NCBI GenBank assembly: GCA_017308345.1
Contig: JAFKFE010001040.1
Coordinates: 1-7,013 of the forward strand
DNA length: 7,013 nt
Origin: Alphaproteobacteria bacterium
Lineage (GTDB): Bacteria > Pseudomonadota > Alphaproteobacteria > Rhizobiales > Rhizobiaceae
Reading direction: 5' to 3'
A program made the position numbers and the translations under genes. Under the pieces are notes generated by a model. The model did no database searches. It was not told the origin of the DNA and saw only the letters and a program-made list of their open reading frames with translations. Of this stretch, positions 1 to 5,658 are shown piece by piece. The stretch's first letter is position 1, and each line of letters begins with the position of its first letter.

Positions 1-135
1 ATCCTCGGCGAAGCGCGCGAGCGCCTGATCCGTTCCGGCAAGTATCGCGGTTGTCGTACCACCGGTAAAATGCACAGCCGCGACGGACAGCGCGATGCCG
101 AACACGACAAGGACGACCAGGACTGGCAGGCTCAT
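1..135 (-). CDS. Hypothetical membrane-anchored protein, N-terminal 45 residues (runs off left edge)
   Basis: An open frame starts with ATG at 133-135 and stays open to the left edge, so only the first 45 residues are visible. It begins MSLPVLVVLVVFGIALSV, a hydrophobic segment (about residues 3-20) that could be an N-terminal membrane anchor or an uncleaved signal. A short Gly/Thr-rich turn (HFTGGTTT) and a more polar stretch ending ARFAED follow. A good Shine-Dalgarno sequence, GGAGGAG (146-152, read on the minus strand), lies 10 nt upstream and supports this start. The gene follows the NDUFAF6-like gene after 82 nt that contain two palindromes, so it may have its own promoter and not be part of the secDF operon. 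I do not recognise the family securely; it resembles short conserved alphaproteobacterial membrane proteins of unknown role. No function is assigned. Confidence 0.7.
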   Translation of the reverse strand, partial: MSLPVLVVLVVFGIALSVAAVHFTGGTTTAILAGTDQALARFAED

Positions 136-177
136 GGAAAGGCGGCTCCTCCGACGGCCCGCATTTCTCTGACGCGG

Positions 178-189
178 GTCCACGTGGAC
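178..189. repeat. Perfect 12-bp palindrome GTCCACGTGGAC
   Basis: GTCCACGTGGAC is fully self-complementary, with no spacer and a CACGTG core. It lies 43 nt before the ATG of the membrane-protein gene at 135 and 16 nt from a second palindrome at 206-221. It could bind a dimeric regulator downstream of a promoter, form a small RNA hairpin, or be coincidental. A regulator cannot be named from the sequence. Confidence 0.45.
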
Positions 190-205
190 GAAATCCCTAG
201 CACGA

Positions 206-221
206 TTGACGTTTACGTCAA
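206..221. promoter_or_regulatory. Putative operator TTGACGT-TT-ACGTCAA, MerR/LiuR-like, overlapping a -35-like hexamer
   Basis: TTGACGTTTACGTCAA has perfect 7-bp arms around a 2-nt centre. It overlaps the TGA stop (218-220) of the NDUFAF6-like gene and ends 71 nt before the ATG of the left-edge gene. On the minus strand its first six bases, TTGACG (216-221), match five of six positions of a sigma-70 type -35 box. The candidate -10 about 17 nt further on (AGGGAT or TAGGGA) is poor, which would suit a promoter that needs an activator. As I remember them, MerR-family LiuR sites (branched-chain amino acid catabolism) have this TTGACGT/ACGTCAA pattern, but that identification is tentative and no liu gene is visible here. 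Confidence 0.4.
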
Positions 222-1066
222 AGGGGCGGCCAGCCCCGCATCGCATGACGCAGGAGCAGCCAGTGCCGGCGCAGGGTGGAGAGCGTCGCTGTCATGCCGA
301 GTGGCGACCTGCCCGCCTTCTCCATCTTGTCGAGATAGGCACGGGTCAGCGCCAGCGGCAGGAAAGCAGGCCGTAGCGCGACGGGAAGCGTCGGCGCGCC
401 TTTCTCGAAGGCGTTGAGATGCTCTCGCGCCAGCGCGATCATCGCCGCGACCGCGCGCTCGGCGGCAGCCCCGCCCTCGCCTTTCACGAACTCGTCCGGT
501 GTCGTGCCGGCCGCCGCGAGTATATCGGCGGGTATAAAACACTGGCCGCGCCGACGGTGCAGCGGCAGCAGCAACAACAGGCCGGTGATGGCCTGCGCGC
601 AGCCGGCCCTGCCCGCCAGTTCGGCAAAGCCTGGAGCCGCGGCCGGGTCGAGCACGATCGCCGCAAGCTGGATAAGCGCCGCGGCCGTTTCGCCGCAATA
701 GCCCTCGAGGTCGGTCCGCGACGGCATCGGATCGTCATAGAGATCGAAGATGCGCGCCTCGAGCATGTTGTCGAAAGCGGATTTCGGCAGATGATAGCCG
801 ACGATCGCGGCCTTCAGCGCATCGGCGATCGGATGGCCGGTCTCTTCAGGCCCGCCAGCATTGATAACGTCGCGCCACCACTGCAGCCTGACCTCGCCCG
901 GCAACGGCTCGTGGATGCGATCGCGCACGCCCGCGATCTCGGCGTTGAAGGCATAGAGCGCGAACAGCGCGTCGCGCCTGTCGGCCGGCCCATATAACGC
1001 CGACAGATACCGGTCATGGTCGGCGGCTCGGACCGCATCCATCACGATATCGGAACTGCCGGCCAT
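218..1066 (-). CDS. Squalene/phytoene synthase-fold protein, NDUFAF6-like (putative complex I assembly factor)
   Basis: This 282-residue protein belongs to the squalene/phytoene synthase fold family (COG1562). Family signatures are the N-terminal stretch RYLSALYGPADRRDALFALY (19-38), QWWRD (62-66), a region ARIFDLYDD (104-112) and YCGETA (123-128). The acidic motifs that bind the prenyl diphosphates are missing. Where synthases carry DxxxD after ALYAF, this protein reads NAEIAG (41-46). Where they carry the second acidic motif, it reads LLLLLPLHRRRG (163-174) followed by FIPADIL (177-183). That arginine-rich turn and FIPADIL resemble mitochondrial NDUFAF6, a complex I assembly factor, and length and C-terminus also fit. 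A hopanoid or carotenoid enzyme is therefore unlikely. The ATG (1064-1066) follows the TGA of the upstream gene with no intervening base, so translation is probably coupled. It appears to be the last gene of the yajC-secDF series. Membership of the fold is secure; the assembly role is inferred. Confidence 0.88.
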   Translation of the reverse strand: MAGSSDIVMDAVRAADHDRYLSALYGPADRRDALFALYAFNAEIAGVRDRIHEPLPGEVRLQWWRDVINAGGPEETGHPIADALKAAIVGYHLPKSAFDNMLEARIFDLYDDPMPSRTDLEGYCGETAAALIQLAAIVLDPAAAPGFAELAGRAGCAQAITGLLLLLPLHRRRGQCFIPADILAAAGTTPDEFVKGEGGAAAERAVAAMIALAREHLNAFEKGAPTLPVALRPAFLPLALTRAYLDKMEKAGRSPLGMTATLSTLRRHWLLLRHAMRGWPPL

Positions 1067-1456
1067 TCAGTCTACAGCGATCAGGGCCGCGGCCACGGCG
1101 CGATCCTCGGCCAAAAGCACGTTGTAGGTCCGCACCGCCGCGCCCGTCGACATCGGGTCGGCCGAGATGCCTGCCTCCTTGAGCGCGGCGCGCAGCGCGG
1201 CCGGCAGCGGCCGCAACTCCTTGCCCATGCCGATCAGCAGGATCTCGACCTTGTCGGCCTCGGCGAACAGCCTGTCGAAATCCGAGGCCTTCGGCGCAAG
1301 CGGATCGGCCGGTTCCCAGCCATGGATGCCCGACGGCAGGACGAGCAGCGATCCGCGATGCGACATGTCGGCGAAGCGGAAACCGCCATTGCCATAGGCC
1401 TCGATCGGCGCCTTGCCGGGGAAATGCGCCTCGCGAATGATGATGCCTTTGGCCAT
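1067..1456 (-). CDS. Mth938-like / DUF498 domain protein (NDUFAF3 family)
   Basis: This 129-residue protein is essentially one Mth938-like (DUF498) domain. Its best conserved parts are EAYGNGGFRFADMSHRGSLL (19-38), PSGIHGWEP (41-49), ILLIGMGKELRPLP (72-85) and MSTGAAVRTYNVLLAEDRAV (102-121). The family includes human NDUFAF3, which works with NDUFAF4 in building the membrane-proximal part of respiratory complex I. The bacterial members have no established biochemical activity. There is no signal peptide or membrane segment, so it should be cytoplasmic. The start at 1456 fits the usual N-terminus of the family, and an in-frame stop at 1505-1507 leaves no earlier ATG. No recognisable Shine-Dalgarno sequence precedes it: the 80 nt back to secDF are mostly the repeat at 1463-1531. 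It abuts the NDUFAF6-like gene directly and follows secDF in the same direction. Confidence 0.9.
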   Translation of the reverse strand: MAKGIIIREAHFPGKAPIEAYGNGGFRFADMSHRGSLLVLPSGIHGWEPADPLAPKASDFDRLFAEADKVEILLIGMGKELRPLPAALRAALKEAGISADPMSTGAAVRTYNVLLAEDRAVAAALIAVD

Positions 1457-1462
1457 GGGACT

Positions 1463-1531
1463 AGTGCATGACGCCGAAAAGTGTGGAGCGGTCTTCGGAC
1501 GACATCATGCTCTGTCTCTTTGATTGAGAGC
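1463..1531. repeat. Rhizobial palindromic intergenic repeat element (degenerate copy)
   Basis: The spacer between secDF and the Mth938 gene is nearly filled by an imperfect palindrome. GCATGACGCCGAAAAG begins near 1466, and the return arm, CTTCGG then ATCATGC, ends at 1510. A second short stem, GCTCT (1509-1513) with AGAGC (1527-1531), follows. The pattern GCATGA..CCGAAAAGTG..TTCGGACGACATCATGCTCT is the one I know as a very common intergenic palindrome in Mesorhizobium and related Rhizobiales (RIME/RPE-like elements); the family name is from memory. Inside a transcript it would fold into a hairpin, which could affect mRNA stability or expression of the downstream genes. The arms are imperfect, so this is probably an old copy. 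Confidence 0.72.
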
Positions 1532-1536
1532 CGGCG

Positions 1537-4092
1537 TCAGGTCGCTACGGCCTTGCCGTTCACCGGCTTCTCGTCCTCGGCGGCGGTTGCCTGTGGCCGG
1601 AGCTTGAAGAGGATCAGCAGCGGCGCGGCGATGAAGATCGACGAATAGGTGCCGAACACCACGCCAAACAGCATCGCCAGCGTGAAGGAGCGGATCACTT
1701 CGCCACCGAAAAGCACCAGCGCCAGCAGCGCCAGGGTAGTCGTCACCGATGTCAGCGTCGTTCGGGACAAGGTCTCGTTGATGGCGTTGTTCAAGAGCTG
1801 CGGCAGCGGCATCTTCTTGTATTTTCGCAGATCCTCTCGGACACGGTCATAGACGACGATCGTGTCGTTCAGCGAATAGCCGATGATCGTCAGGATCGCG
1901 GCCAGGGAGGACTGGTTGAACTCCAGTCCCGAGATGACAAAAAAGCCGATCGTCATGACCACGTCGTGGACGGTTGCGACGATGGCGCCGACGGCGAACT
2001 GCCATTCGAAACGGAACCAGACATAGAGCAGGATACCGACCAGCGCGATCAGCATCGCGATAGTGCCCTGCTTGGCCAACTCGCCGGAGACTGTCGGCCC
2101 CACCACTTCCACGCGGCGGAAGTCGTACTGGTCCTGCAATTCGCCCCGCACCTTGTCGATGACGGTCTGCTCGGCGTTCTCGCCGGCGTCCTGCGTGCCG
2201 ACGCGGATCAGGACATCGTCCGGAGCGCCGAACTGCTGCACCTGAATCTCGCCGATGTTGAGCTCGGACAGCCGGTTGCGGATGTCGCCGAGATTGGCGT
2301 CGCCTTGCTTGGACTTCACTTCGATCAGCGAGCCGCCCTTGAAGTCGATGCCGTAATTGATGCCGACGGTCAGGAACCCGACGACCGACAGGATCGACAG
2401 CACGCTGGACAAGGCGAAGGTCCAGCGGCGGATGCCCATGAACGGGATCTTTGTGCCTGGCGGAATAAAAGTGATCGGCGCGCGCGGCAACTCCTTCGGC
2501 CGGGCGCGGCGCAGCCAGATCGAGACCAGCATGCGGGTGAAGGTGAAGGCGGTGAAGACGGTGGTCAGAATGCCGATCGCGTAGGTGATGGCAAAGCCCT
2601 TGACCGGTCCCGTGCCCAGCCAGAACAGCACCACGGTGGCGATCAGCGACGTGACGTTGGAATCGACGATCGTCGCCAGCGCCTTGGAGAAGCCTGTGTC
2701 TATCGCCTGGATGACCGAGCGGCCGTTTCGGCGTTCCTCGCGGATGCGTTCATAGATCAGAACGTTGGAGTCCACCGCCATGCCGATGGTGAGCACGATA
2801 CCGGCGATACCAGGCAAGGTCAGCGTGGCGCCAAGAAGCGACAGCACGGCCACGATCATCGCCACATGAACTGCGAGCGCGATGTTGGCGAGGAAGCCGA
2901 GGAAACCATAAGCGACGAACATGAAGGCGACGACGAGGATCGAACCGATGACGCCCGCCACCTTGCCGGCATGGATGGAGTCCTGGCCGAGGCCCGGACC
3001 GACAGTGCGCTCCTCGATAACCGTCAGTGTTGCCGGCAGCGCGCCGGCGCGCAGCAGCACGGCAAGGTCATTGGCGCTCTGCGGCGTGAAATTGCCGGAG
3101 ATCTGACCGGTGCCGCCGAGGATCGGCTCGCGGATCTGTGGCGCCGAGATCACCTGGTTGTCGAGGACGATGGCGAACAGCTTGCCGACATTCTGCGCGG
3201 TCGCCTGGCCGAAGCGGGTCGCGCCTTTGGAATCGAAGCGGAACGAAACGACCGGCTCGTTGGTCTGCGAATTGTAGGTGGCCTGCGCATCGACCAGATT
3301 CTCACCGGAAACGATAACGCGGTTCTCGATCAGGTAGGGAACCGGTGGATCGTCCTGCGAATACAGGATCGAGTCGCCCGCCGGGGGGCGACCCTTCATT
3401 GCGTCCTGCACCGGCATCGACTGGTCGACCATCTGGAAGGTCAGCTTGGCGGTCTGGCCGAGGATCTCCTTCAGCCGCTGCGGGTCCTGCAGGCCCGGCA
3501 CCTGCACCAGGATGCGGTCATCACCCTGACGCTGCACGATCGGCTCGGTGGTACCGAGTTCATTGACGCGACGCGAGACCACTTCGATCGACTGCGTCAG
3601 CGCCGTGGAGGTGCGGTATTTGAGGCCGGCGTCGGTTACGGTGAACTTGAGCAGGCCGGGCTCGGAGTCATCCAGCGCCATTTCCTGGATGGAACCGCCC
3701 GAGAAAAGGCCGGCGGCCACCGGATCGGTCAGCGGCTTCAAGACTTTCTTTGCCTGGTCGATCTGTGCCGGATCCGTGATGCGAACCTGCACGGTGCGGC
3801 CCGAGCCGGACAGGCCGGTGTAGTTGATCTTCGGGTTGGCGTCGCGCAGCAGGGTCCTGATCTCGTCGCGCGTCGTCTCAATCCTGTCCTTGATCAGATC
3901 GTTCTGATTCATCTGGAGCAGGATGTGCGAACCGCCCTGAAGGTCGAGGCCAAGCGTCATCTGCCGCTTCGGGACCCAACTCGGCAGTTGCGCAAGCGTG
4001 CTCGCCGAGAAAAGGTTCGGCGCGGCGAGGATCACTGTGATGGCCACGGCGAGCCAGATCAGGATCATCTTCAGGCGCGAGAAATAGAGCAT
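1537..4092 (-). CDS. secDF: Fused protein translocase subunit SecD-SecF
   Basis: This 851-residue inner-membrane protein joins SecD and SecF, which use the proton gradient to help complete Sec export from the periplasmic side. The SecD half has a first membrane helix (about 9-28), the signature TLGLDLQGGSHILLQ (46-60), a large periplasmic domain to about 372, then a helix bundle including GIAGIVLTIGMAVDSNVLIYE with conserved Asp441. The SecF half starts near 550 with a membrane helix, the signature GIDFKGGSLIEV (581-592), a second periplasmic domain, and a bundle with IIGYSLNDTIVVYDRVRED containing Asp743. The two aspartates correspond to the proton-path residues of Thermus SecDF. Length is normal for a fused SecDF, and no frameshift is seen. 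The ATG is 56 nt downstream of the yajC stop with only a weak purine-rich stretch (AAGAACGA) before it. It is very probably co-transcribed with yajC. Confidence 0.97.
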   Translation of the reverse strand: MLYFSRLKMILIWLAVAITVILAAPNLFSASTLAQLPSWVPKRQMTLGLDLQGGSHILLQMNQNDLIKDRIETTRDEIRTLLRDANPKINYTGLSGSGRTVQVRITDPAQIDQAKKVLKPLTDPVAAGLFSGGSIQEMALDDSEPGLLKFTVTDAGLKYRTSTALTQSIEVVSRRVNELGTTEPIVQRQGDDRILVQVPGLQDPQRLKEILGQTAKLTFQMVDQSMPVQDAMKGRPPAGDSILYSQDDPPVPYLIENRVIVSGENLVDAQATYNSQTNEPVVSFRFDSKGATRFGQATAQNVGKLFAIVLDNQVISAPQIREPILGGTGQISGNFTPQSANDLAVLLRAGALPATLTVIEERTVGPGLGQDSIHAGKVAGVIGSILVVAFMFVAYGFLGFLANIALAVHVAMIVAVLSLLGATLTLPGIAGIVLTIGMAVDSNVLIYERIREERRNGRSVIQAIDTGFSKALATIVDSNVTSLIATVVLFWLGTGPVKGFAITYAIGILTTVFTAFTFTRMLVSIWLRRARPKELPRAPITFIPPGTKIPFMGIRRWTFALSSVLSILSVVGFLTVGINYGIDFKGGSLIEVKSKQGDANLGDIRNRLSELNIGEIQVQQFGAPDDVLIRVGTQDAGENAEQTVIDKVRGELQDQYDFRRVEVVGPTVSGELAKQGTIAMLIALVGILLYVWFRFEWQFAVGAIVATVHDVVMTIGFFVISGLEFNQSSLAAILTIIGYSLNDTIVVYDRVREDLRKYKKMPLPQLLNNAINETLSRTTLTSVTTTLALLALVLFGGEVIRSFTLAMLFGVVFGTYSSIFIAAPLLILFKLRPQATAAEDEKPVNGKAVAT

Positions 4093-4148
4093 TCGTTCTT
4101 ATCCGTTCAGGCGTACAAGCGGCAGCGTTCCGCCATCGAGGGTTAGGA

Positions 4149-4487
4149 TTACTTCTTGGCGTTCTGGTTCGCCACCGGCTCGCCCTTGACGCGCACGTCG
4201 GAGATCGTCGAGCGCAGCGCCGTCACCTTGGTCCCGCCGCCAAGGTCGATCTCCAGCTCGTTGTCGTCGATCACCTTGGTCACCTTGCCGACGAAGCCGC
4301 CGCCAGTCACCACCGTATCGCCGCGACGCACCGCCGACAGCATCTCCTGGCGCTTCTTCAACTGCGCGCGCTGCGGCCGGATGATCAGAAAATACATGAT
4401 CACGAAAATCAGGACAAACGGCAAAATCGAGATGAACATGTCTGGCGAGGCGCCAACGCCCTGGGCATATGCCGGTGTAACGAACAT
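4149..4487 (-). CDS. yajC: Preprotein translocase accessory subunit YajC
   Basis: This 112-residue protein has the standard YajC layout. A short N-terminus (MFVTPAYAQG) precedes one membrane helix (about 17-36, ending FLIIRPQR with the typical IRPQ motif). A small cytoplasmic beta-rich domain follows, with GDTVVTGGGFVGKVTKV (56-72) and a C-terminal lysine/asparagine tail. YajC associates with SecDF and the SecYEG channel. I chose the ATG at 4485-4487 because AGGAG (4495-4499 on the plus-strand numbering, read on the minus strand) sits 7 nt upstream. A longer frame from 4571 would add 28 residues unlike the family, and its start would lie upstream of the predicted -10 box. yajC is the first gene of the yajC-secDF series and is divergent from the DUF815 ATPase gene. 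Confidence 0.96.
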   Translation of the reverse strand: MFVTPAYAQGVGASPDMFISILPFVLIFVIMYFLIIRPQRAQLKKRQEMLSAVRRGDTVVTGGGFVGKVTKVIDDNELEIDLGGGTKVTALRSTISDVRVKGEPVANQNAKK

Positions 4488-4514
4488 CAAGAAACTCCTG
4501 GATGGTGAAATGCC

Positions 4515-4529
4515 GCCGGGCGGCCCGGC
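4515..4529. other. GC-rich stem-loop in the yajC leader
   Basis: GCCGGG-CGG-CCCGGC gives a 6-bp all-GC stem with a 3-nt loop. On the minus strand it lies between the predicted -10 box of yajC and its Shine-Dalgarno sequence, ending about 15 nt before the latter, and is preceded by the run AAATTTTTG. It would be part of the yajC 5' leader and might affect mRNA stability or translation. It lacks a U-run on its downstream side in either direction (plus strand: AAAAATTT follows), so it is not a convincing terminator. Confidence 0.4.
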
Positions 4530-4543
4530 AAAAATTTGGCCGG

Positions 4544-4571
4544 AATATAGTCGGTAAAGTTGCCAATGCAA
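4544..4571 (-). promoter_or_regulatory. Predicted yajC-secDF promoter with overlapping inverted repeat
   Basis: On the minus strand TTGCAT (4566-4571) and TATATT (4544-4549) are separated by 16 nt, giving a plausible sigma-70 type promoter. Its start point would lie near 4537 and leave a leader of about 50 nt before yajC. The -10 is good and the -35 matches only its first three consensus positions. AGTTGC-CAAT-GCAACT (4558-4573), an inverted repeat with 6-bp arms, covers the -35 hexamer and is a candidate operator. No other AT-rich hexamer pair in the 176-nt divergent region looks better. Confidence 0.45.
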
Positions 4572-4663
4572 CTGCGCAGCGCGCCCGATGCGTTGCTTTT
4601 CCAGCCGTTCGCGGCGTGCTAGAGCGTCGCAGCGGAAGCGGCTTCGAGGCCACCGAAAAGATC

Positions 4664-5557
4664 ATGTCCCGACAAAAGCTTGGGCCTGGTTCTTGCAGCG
4701 ATGCCCTGAACGAGAAGCTCGACCGCCTGATCGAGGCGGTGTCCCGCCTCGCCCCGCCGCCCGTCCCGCAGACCGATCTTGGCGTGGCCGACTGCTTCGT
4801 ATGGCAGGCCGATCCCGGCTTTCTGGAACCGGTGCGCAAGGTCAACCGCGTCGACATAGGCCTGATCCGCGGCGTCGACCGCGTGCGCGACATCCTGCTC
4901 GACAACACCGAGCGCTTCGCCGCCGGCTATGCGGCCAACAACGTGCTTCTGTGGGGCGCGCGCGGCATGGGCAAATCGTCCCTGGTCAAGGCCGTGCATG
5001 CCACCGTGAACGCCTCGGACAAGCTCGACCGGCCGCTGAAACTGATCGAGATCCATCGCGAGGACATCGACACGCTGCCCAAGCTGATGGGTCTCCTCAA
5101 AGCTGCTCCCTATCGCTTCATCCTGTTTTGCGATGATCTGTCCTTCGACCATGACGACACCTCCTACAAATCGCTGAAGGCGGCGCTCGAGGGCGGTGTC
5201 GAAGGCCGCCCAACCAACGTCATCTTCTACGCCACGTCCAACCGCCGGCATCTCTTGCCGCGCGACATGATCGACAATGAGCGCTCGACCGCCATCAACC
5301 CGTCGGAAGCGGTGGAGGAAAAGGTGTCGCTTTCGGACCGCTTCGGCCTGTGGCTCGGTTTCCACAAATGCTCGCAGGACGAATATCTCGACATGATCGA
5401 CGGTTATGTCCGCTATCACGGCCTCGCCATCGATCCCGAGCAGCTGCGCGCCGAGGCGCTGGAATGGGCGACGACGCGCGGCAGCCGCTCCGGCCGCGTC
5501 GCCTGGCAGTTCACGCAGGACCTCGCCGGCCGTCTCGGCAAGCCGCTGAAGGACTGA
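4664..5557 (+). CDS. DUF815 family AAA+ ATPase (COG2607), function unknown
   Basis: This 297-residue protein is a member of the DUF815/COG2607 group of predicted AAA+ ATPases. After an N-terminal helical region and a Pro-rich link (30-35), the core has a Walker A loop GARGMGKSS (98-106). Walker B is FILFCDDLSF (152-161, Asp157/Asp158). Next come a sensor-1 type strand YATSNRRHLL (189-198), LSDRFGLW (223-230) with a likely arginine finger at Arg226, and GSRSGRVAWQF (273-283) as a possible sensor-2 region. All ATPase motifs are intact, so it should hydrolyse ATP, but its target is unknown. The start ATG at 4664 gives the length usual for the family; a frame from 4502 would add 54 residues from the yajC leader region. 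The ribosome site is weak (GAGG at 4646-4649). A promoter with TTGCTT (4593-4598) and GCTAGA (4618-4623) is possible but poor. It is divergent from yajC and convergent with the NlpD-like gene. Confidence 0.9.
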   Translation: MSRQKLGPGSCSDALNEKLDRLIEAVSRLAPPPVPQTDLGVADCFVWQADPGFLEPVRKVNRVDIGLIRGVDRVRDILLDNTERFAAGYAANNVLLWGARGMGKSSLVKAVHATVNASDKLDRPLKLIEIHREDIDTLPKLMGLLKAAPYRFILFCDDLSFDHDDTSYKSLKAALEGGVEGRPTNVIFYATSNRRHLLPRDMIDNERSTAINPSEAVEEKVSLSDRFGLWLGFHKCSQDEYLDMIDGYVRYHGLAIDPEQLRAEALEWATTRGSRSGRVAWQFTQDLAGRLGKPLKD

Positions 5558-5580
5558 CCGGCCGTCCTGGCCCGCAACTG

Positions 5581-5608
5581 AAAAAGCCCGCTCCTTGCGG
5601 AGCGGGCT
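5581..5608 (-). terminator. Rho-independent terminator of the NlpD-like gene
   Basis: AGCCCGCTCC (5585-5594) pairs perfectly with GGAGCGGGCT (5599-5608) around the loop TTGC. Read on the minus strand the 10-bp stem runs straight into TTTTT (5585-5581), the classical intrinsic terminator shape. It lies 50 nt past the TAG of the minus-strand LysM/M23 gene, which it should terminate. On the plus strand no T-run follows the stem, so termination of the convergent ATPase transcript would be weaker. Confidence 0.88.
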
Positions 5609-5658
5609 GAAGACGGCGGGCCGGACTGGAGGTCAGGCGGCCCGCAATTGTTCTTGTT

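Noticed and set aside
419..997. Plus-strand frame of 192 codons opposite the NDUFAF6-like gene
   Set aside because: It is antisense to a recognised family member, Arg-rich, without motifs, and explained by GC-rich codon structure.
1966..4146. Very long plus-strand open frame (726 codons) antisense to secDF
   Set aside because: It lies entirely opposite an unmistakable secDF gene. Its translation is rich in Asp, Arg, Gly, Glu and His with no domain or membrane pattern, as expected for a mirror frame in GC-rich DNA. It has no convincing ribosome site.
4488..4571. Upstream start extending YajC by 28 residues
   Set aside because: The extension is unlike YajC N-termini and lacks a ribosome site. 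The start at 4487 has AGGAG at a 7-nt spacing.
4502..4663. Upstream start extending the DUF815 ATPase by 54 residues
   Set aside because: The extra sequence is the reverse of the yajC leader and promoter region, and the start at 4664 gives the usual family length.
4619..4670. Possible second copy of the rhizobial palindromic element near the ATPase start (CTAGAGCG ... CCGAAAAGATCATG)
   Set aside because: Only short end pieces resemble the element and no paired arms can be drawn, so chance similarity is equally likely.
4099..4908. Minus-strand frame of 269 codons spanning yajC
   Set aside because: It overlaps yajC in another frame, is Arg-rich without motifs, and crosses both the promoter region and the start of the divergent gene.
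4619..5419. Minus-strand frame of 266 codons opposite the DUF815 ATPase
   Set aside because: The plus-strand frame has Walker A, Walker B and sensor motifs. The opposite frame has no recognisable domain.
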